Shown here: positions 55,676-59,258 of the stretch, piece after piece
Numbering within the stretch: the stretch's first letter is position 1
How the letters are laid out: every line of letters begins with the position of its first letter
NCBI GenBank assembly: GCA_016779585.1
Contig: JADHNI010000012.1
Location: forward strand, 1 to 59,258
Direction of reading: 5' to 3'
Length of the DNA stretch: 59,258 nucleotides
From: Pseudomonadales bacterium
Lineage (GTDB): Bacteria; Pseudomonadota; Gammaproteobacteria; Pseudomonadales; Azotimanducaceae
The notes under the pieces: generated by a model
Told to the model about the DNA's origin: nothing
The model's input: the letters and a program-made list of their open reading frames with translations, nothing else
Databases searched by the model: none
Made by a program: the position numbers and the translations under genes

Positions 55676-56800
55676 GTGGAATCTCCTGTGCTGGTATCTC
55701 ATCCCGGCCGTCAGCATGTAGGTAAACTGTTGGCAACCTTAAATAACGCGGGGCTGCTTCAGCGTTTTTTTACGGTTGCTGCAAACTATCCATCGCTGAT
55801 CGACCCGAACAAAAAGCTCGCGCTGCCAGAAGTTTCGCGAAACCAAGTTGACCAGTTTCCGTGGTTGGCTTTTTGCCAGTACATCCTTGGTGCGGAGCTC
55901 TATCGGGATGTGTATCGCCGATTTGACTCGGCGGTTTCCCGGCGGCTCGATCGATCCGAACACAGGGTGCTCATCGGGTATGAGAATGCCAATCTCTGTT
56001 CCTTTGAACGAGAGAAGGCGCTGGGAGGAACCACGGTGCTGGATCTCGCGGGTGTACACCATAGCAAGAACATTGAACTCTGGGAGCAGTTTCCGGGTTT
56101 TCGGAATGCTTTTCCCGACAGGCAATACTTTGATCAGATGAACGCATACAAGGCAGAGGCGCTGGAGATGACGGACTACTGTGTGTGTCTTTCAGGGTAT
56201 GCTAAGGAAACATTGTCAAATAGTTCACTTTCGAAGGAGCAGGTGTTTGTATTGCCGCTACCGGTCGATCGAAGTGTTTTCTTTCCGTTATAAAGAGAAA
56301 CGCGAACTGACCATAAACTGCAATTGCTCTACGTCGGTCGGGTTTCAGCCATGAAGGGGCTGCGGGAGTTGCTTGATGTGGTAGGCCGCCTGGAAGGGGA
56401 AGTTGAACTGAAGGTCATCGGGGCAGAGAATCGCGGAAAGCAGTTCGAGGTTGAGTGGCCCTCTAATGCAAAACGCCTTGCCGCGGTGCCGAGGGAAGCC
56501 CTGGTATCCCACTACCGTCAGGCAGATGTCTTTATCAACTTTTCCTACTCTGACTCCTGGGGGCAGACAGTTCTTGAAGCCATGGCATGTGGCACGCCCG
56601 TTATCGTCTCTGACAATACAGGAGCCAAGGATGCGCTCAGGGATGGGGGAGGTGTGGTAGTAAAAACAGGGGACAGTGAAGCACTGGAACACTGCATAGT
56701 TTCCCTTCACCGTGACCGAGAGAAGCTTGCCTCGCTAGCGCAGGAAGCAGGGCGATTTGTCTACGGTCATCTGATACGGCCTGGTTCGGCTGTATCCTGA
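55676..56800 (+). pseudogene. Group 1 glycosyltransferase (GT4), interrupted by in-frame TAA and with an odd C-terminus
   Basis: From about GTG 55676 the frame runs to TAA 56291-56293, then continues in the same frame to TGA 56798-56800. The first part is the acceptor domain (VLVSHPGRQHVGKLLATL, LSGYAKETLSNS, VLPLPVDRSVFFPL). The second is the donor domain (LLYVGRVSAMKGLRELLDVV, VFINFSYSDSWGQTVLEAMA, CGTPVIVSDNTGA) with the expected glutamate. The stop falls exactly in the linker between the two domains. After about residue 355 the sequence (GHLIRPGSAVS) no longer resembles a transferase end and runs into the acyltransferase remnant. Confidence 0.78.
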
Positions 56801-57915
56801 TGATAGGTTCGATTTTTGTCGCGAGCGAAGAAAGCGTTTACAGGATCACGGGAACACTACTGTCCGTTCTGGGTTGTGCGCTCGTTATTCTTTGTGCCGA
56901 TGATAGAACCCTGGCAGGTCGATTCCTTGGGTTGCAGCCATTTGTGGCGATTGGACTCATCAGTTACAGCGCATATCTTTGGCATCAACCGCTATTCGCG
57001 CTGGCGAGGGTGTACCTCGTTGATGCGCCGGGTTTCTGGCTCATGTCAGCGCTCTGCCTGGTCACTTTTTTCCTCTCGTATTTTTCCTCGCGATTTATCG
57101 AGCGACCATTTCGCCAGCGCGAGAAGATGCCCCGGGGAGTTGTTATCGGTTCGACCCTTGCGGGTTCTGTGTTGATGCTGATCCTAGGTGCCTGGTTTCA
57201 TTTCCAGAAGGGGCTGCCAGAGCGCTATTCCATGGAGCTTTTGAATCAATGGCAGGATGTAGACAGTCGGACTTATAACGAACGCGTGTACATGTATCGG
57301 CGAGACGCCTTTGAAGCAAAGGTCAAGTTGAAGCTTCTGATTGTCGGCAACAGCTATGCACGTGACTTTGTTAACGTTATTGTTGAAACGTACCTGTCCG
57401 ATGGATTCGAGCTGATCTACCGAGATGACCTGGCCGAATGTATTGATGTAAGCCAGCCGGGACTGTTCAAAGAAGCTGACGTGATAGTTTTTGCCAGTGG
57501 CTTTCCCGACCCAGACTGTGTGTCGCGGGATGTTTCAGAGGCTGAAACAAACGGAAAACGCCTCTTTTATGTCGGTAGTAAATACTTTGGGGCGAATATG
57601 AACTGGATCATTCGGCTGCCAATGGAAAAACGAGCCAACCTGTGGAACCCGATGCTTGACGAAACCCTGCTGCATGAGGAAGAACTGGTGAAGATGATTC
57701 CTCCTGACAATTACCTGTCCCTGTTAGCCCCTATCGTGAGAGACAACCGGGTACCTGTCACGGATAACAAGGGTTTTCCGCTCACTCTTGATCGGGGGCA
57801 TCTGACGAGATTCGGCGCAGTATTCCTGGGTGAGAAGGCCCTGGTTGGCAGCTCCCTTGGTTTGCTGCTTGATTCAACTCACCGTCCTGCCCATCCGGGT
57901 GAATCGGGCGATTGA
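56800..57915 (+). pseudogene. N-terminally truncated acyltransferase-3/SGNH protein (OafA-like)
   Basis: A 371-residue frame containing only the end of an acyltransferase-3 membrane domain (LQPFVAIGLISYSAYLWHQPLFALARVYL, then two helices and SSRFIERPFRQ) followed by a complete periplasmic SGNH domain (LLIVGNSYARDF with the Ser block, and DRGHLTRFGA with the catalytic Asp/His). The first seven or so helices of the OafA/YrhL-type domain, including its catalytic region, are missing, so sugar O-acetylation by this protein is doubtful. The open frame extends upstream to 56716 inside the preceding glycosyltransferase, which fits a deletion joining two genes near 56760-56800. Confidence 0.7.
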
Positions 57916-57930
57916 TCGGGAGATAGGTAT

Positions 57931-58977
57931 ATGAACTCCGTTTTCGTTGCTCTCGTGGTATCGTTCTTGACCTGTTGTCTCACGATTTTCGTGTTTCAAC
58001 GATTTGCGGAACAACTTGGTCTCGTTGATCACCCCAGGGGTCGAAAACAGCATAAGCACAGCACTGCAGTGGTGGGTGGGCTGGGTATCGTTGCTGGCTT
58101 ACTCGGCATTTATCTCACCCTCCCTGAACTCTTCATGACCCACTGGGTTGTCTTTGCTTCTGTTGTCGTCCTGATGATCGTCGGCATTATTGATGACCTC
58201 AGCCATATCCACAGCGCAGTCCGCATGCTGATCCAGATCGGCGTTGGCTGTGCCATTCACTTCCAGGGCAAACTGCCTTTTCTTTCCGTGGGTGACATCT
58301 GGTTTATCGGGGACCTGGGCCTTGGCCCTTACTCGCTCACATTCACGTGTATTGCCGTGGTGGGCGGTGTCAATGCCATCAACATGATGGATGGCCTGGA
58401 TGGGCTTTGCGGGCTCATGGTGGCAAGCGCGCTGATCTGGCTCTCGATCATGGCCTACGTGGCCGGTCACTCAGATGTTTTCATGATTTCGACCACTCTT
58501 CTGGCCTGTATCGTCGCCTTCCTGCTGTTTAACTATCGCTTTCCGTGGAATGAAAGGGCCAGAGTTTTCCTGGGCGACAGTGGTGCTTACGTGCTTGGTT
58601 TCATGATTGCGGCGCTGTTCCTGATGGCAAGCCAGGGCGTCTACAAGGGTGAAATACAGGTGCTGACACCGGTAACGGCCCTCTGGCTGCTGTTCATTCC
58701 CCTCATCGATATTGCGGGTGTTATCTGGCGTCGCAGCCGGTCGAGTCGCTGGCCAGTGGATGATGACCGGGAACACCTGCACTACATGCTGGTGGATCGA
58801 GGCTACTCGACCGAGCAGGTGGTCAACGCACTGTTCCTGCTTTCCTTTGTGCTTGGCGGTCTGGGAGTCGGGCTGTTTTACGCGGGCGTCAGCGAGAGCT
58901 GGTCCTATGTGGCGTTCATGACCTGCTGCGTGGTTTATTTCCTGATCACCAACCGCATGTCACGAGTTGATGGATAG
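57931..58977 (+). CDS. Polyprenyl-phosphate sugar-1-phosphate transferase (WecA/MraY family)
   Basis: A 348-residue membrane enzyme with about ten helices that starts a lipid-linked glycan by moving a sugar-1-phosphate from UDP to undecaprenyl phosphate. Signatures: the LVDHPRGRKQHKHSTAVVGGLGIV loop, IGIIDDLSHIH-like VGIIDDLSHI with the Asp pair, NAINMMDGLDGL, VFLGDSGAYVLGFMIA, and a cytoplasmic DREHLHYMLVDRG with the HxH-type motif typical of WecA. It is most like WecA (GlcNAc-1-P). Start ATG 57931 lies 15 bp after the acyltransferase stop. Confidence 0.9.
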   Translation: MNSVFVALVVSFLTCCLTIFVFQRFAEQLGLVDHPRGRKQHKHSTAVVGGLGIVAGLLGIYLTLPELFMTHWVVFASVVVLMIVGIIDDLSHIHSAVRMLIQIGVGCAIHFQGKLPFLSVGDIWFIGDLGLGPYSLTFTCIAVVGGVNAINMMDGLDGLCGLMVASALIWLSIMAYVAGHSDVFMISTTLLACIVAFLLFNYRFPWNERARVFLGDSGAYVLGFMIAALFLMASQGVYKGEIQVLTPVTALWLLFIPLIDIAGVIWRRSRSSRWPVDDDREHLHYMLVDRGYSTEQVVNALFLLSFVLGGLGVGLFYAGVSESWSYVAFMTCCVVYFLITNRMSRVDG

Positions 58978-59258
58978 GTTCCTGCTGCTGTGTGCTGGTC
59001 TATCTGTTCTGGGTTATTCGCTGACCCATCTCTATCGAGTGATTGCGCTTGCACTTCATATTGTTGATAAACCGAATCACCGAAGTGCGCATAAGGAAGT
59101 CACCCCGACAGGTGCAGGCATTGTGTTTGTGCTGCTTTATTGTCTTGGGCTGTTACTCGCAAATTATTCGGGGGAACTTGGCGCGAATGAGGACGTCTTC
59201 CTGCAGCTGTTGCCGCCGCTATTGCTGGTCGCGCTCGTAGGATTGGTTGACGACTATT
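58970..59258 (+). CDS. Second WecA/MraY-family sugar-1-phosphate transferase (3' part outside window)
   Basis: The frame from ATG 58970 overlaps the preceding gene by 8 nt and runs off the right edge after 96 codons. It shows the family start: a first helix, then VDKPNHRSAHKEVTPTGAGIVFV (the DKP-x-R-S-x-H loop), another helix and the LVGLVDDY aspartate pair at the very end. It resembles WbpL/WbcO-type initiating transferases more than the preceding gene does. Two adjacent genes of this family are unusual. Whether it is intact cannot be seen. Confidence 0.85.
   Translation, partial: MDRFLLLCAGLSVLGYSLTHLYRVIALALHIVDKPNHRSAHKEVTPTGAGIVFVLLYCLGLLLANYSGELGANEDVFLQLLPPLLLVALVGLVDDY

Noticed and set aside
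52599-56293. Amber/ochre codon reassignment to explain in-frame stops
   Set aside because: TAG, TAA and TGA all serve as ordinary stops elsewhere in the window, and the lesions also include a frameshift and a truncation.

Overview
The window reads as housekeeping chromosome from a gammaproteobacterium. The evidence is gene order: metG-mrp-dcd, gyrA-pheA-hisC-tyrA-cmk-rpsA-ihfB, lapA-lapB, and thrS-infC-rpmI-rplT-pheS-pheT-ihfA-merR-tRNA-Pro. The gyrA to ihfB stretch matches, from memory, the Pseudomonas-type arrangement, but lacks the serC, mupP and aroA that usually sit there. GC content looks moderate to high. I cannot assign a genus. No stretch over 300 bases lacks a gene or RNA.

Layout. 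0-4.8 kb: rsxA (cut by the window edge) and metG, then mrp, dcd and a DUF3108 gene. 4.8-9.4 kb: a tight plus-strand run of DUF2066, CDP-alcohol transferase, AI-2E permease, hda and a MurG-like glycosyltransferase of Firmicutes type. 9.4-14 kb: a secreted AbgB-like peptidase, then a GntR/YtrA-type regulator with a clear palindromic operator, its ABC exporter genes, a small lipoprotein and NnrU. 14.2-21.5 kb: serA facing a long minus-strand series (yciB, yciI, SH3 protein, pdxJ, membrane-anchored cold-shock domain protein, unknown acidic protein, SUI1/YciH, mercaptopyruvate sulfurtransferase, mnmC). 21.6-29.1 kb: yciO, trpS, scpA-scpB-rluB, then minus-strand mtaD-ubiG-yciK. 29.4-40 kb: gyrA through lapB and a ComEA-like protein. 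40-50.5 kb: tRNA-Asn, uvrB, tRNA-Val and the thrS to merR translation/IHF block, ending at tRNA-Pro(GGG). 50.5-59.3 kb: a surface-polysaccharide locus starting directly at tRNA-Pro, whose 3' end is duplicated 71 bp downstream.

The core genes serve translation (MetG, TrpS, ThrS, PheST, IF3, L35, L20, S1, tRNAs, MnmC, RluB, YciH), chromosome handling (GyrA, ScpAB, both IHF subunits, Hda, UvrB) and amino-acid, nucleotide and cofactor synthesis. Many neighbours overlap by 1, 4 or 8 nt, suggesting translational coupling.

The glycan locus is the unusual part. Between 52.6 and 57.9 kb five consecutive genes (FkbM methyltransferase, Wzx-like flippase, two glycosyltransferases, acyltransferase) each carry one lesion: an in-frame stop, a frameshift or a truncation. 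All other genes in the window are intact. The locus is either decaying or badly sequenced. Other points for attention: a REP-like hairpin family inserted between co-transcribed genes, a 15-bp tandem repeat at the scpB/rluB overlap that stays open in two frames, a tRNA-Val with C instead of U at position 33, and two adjacent WecA/MraY-family transferases.
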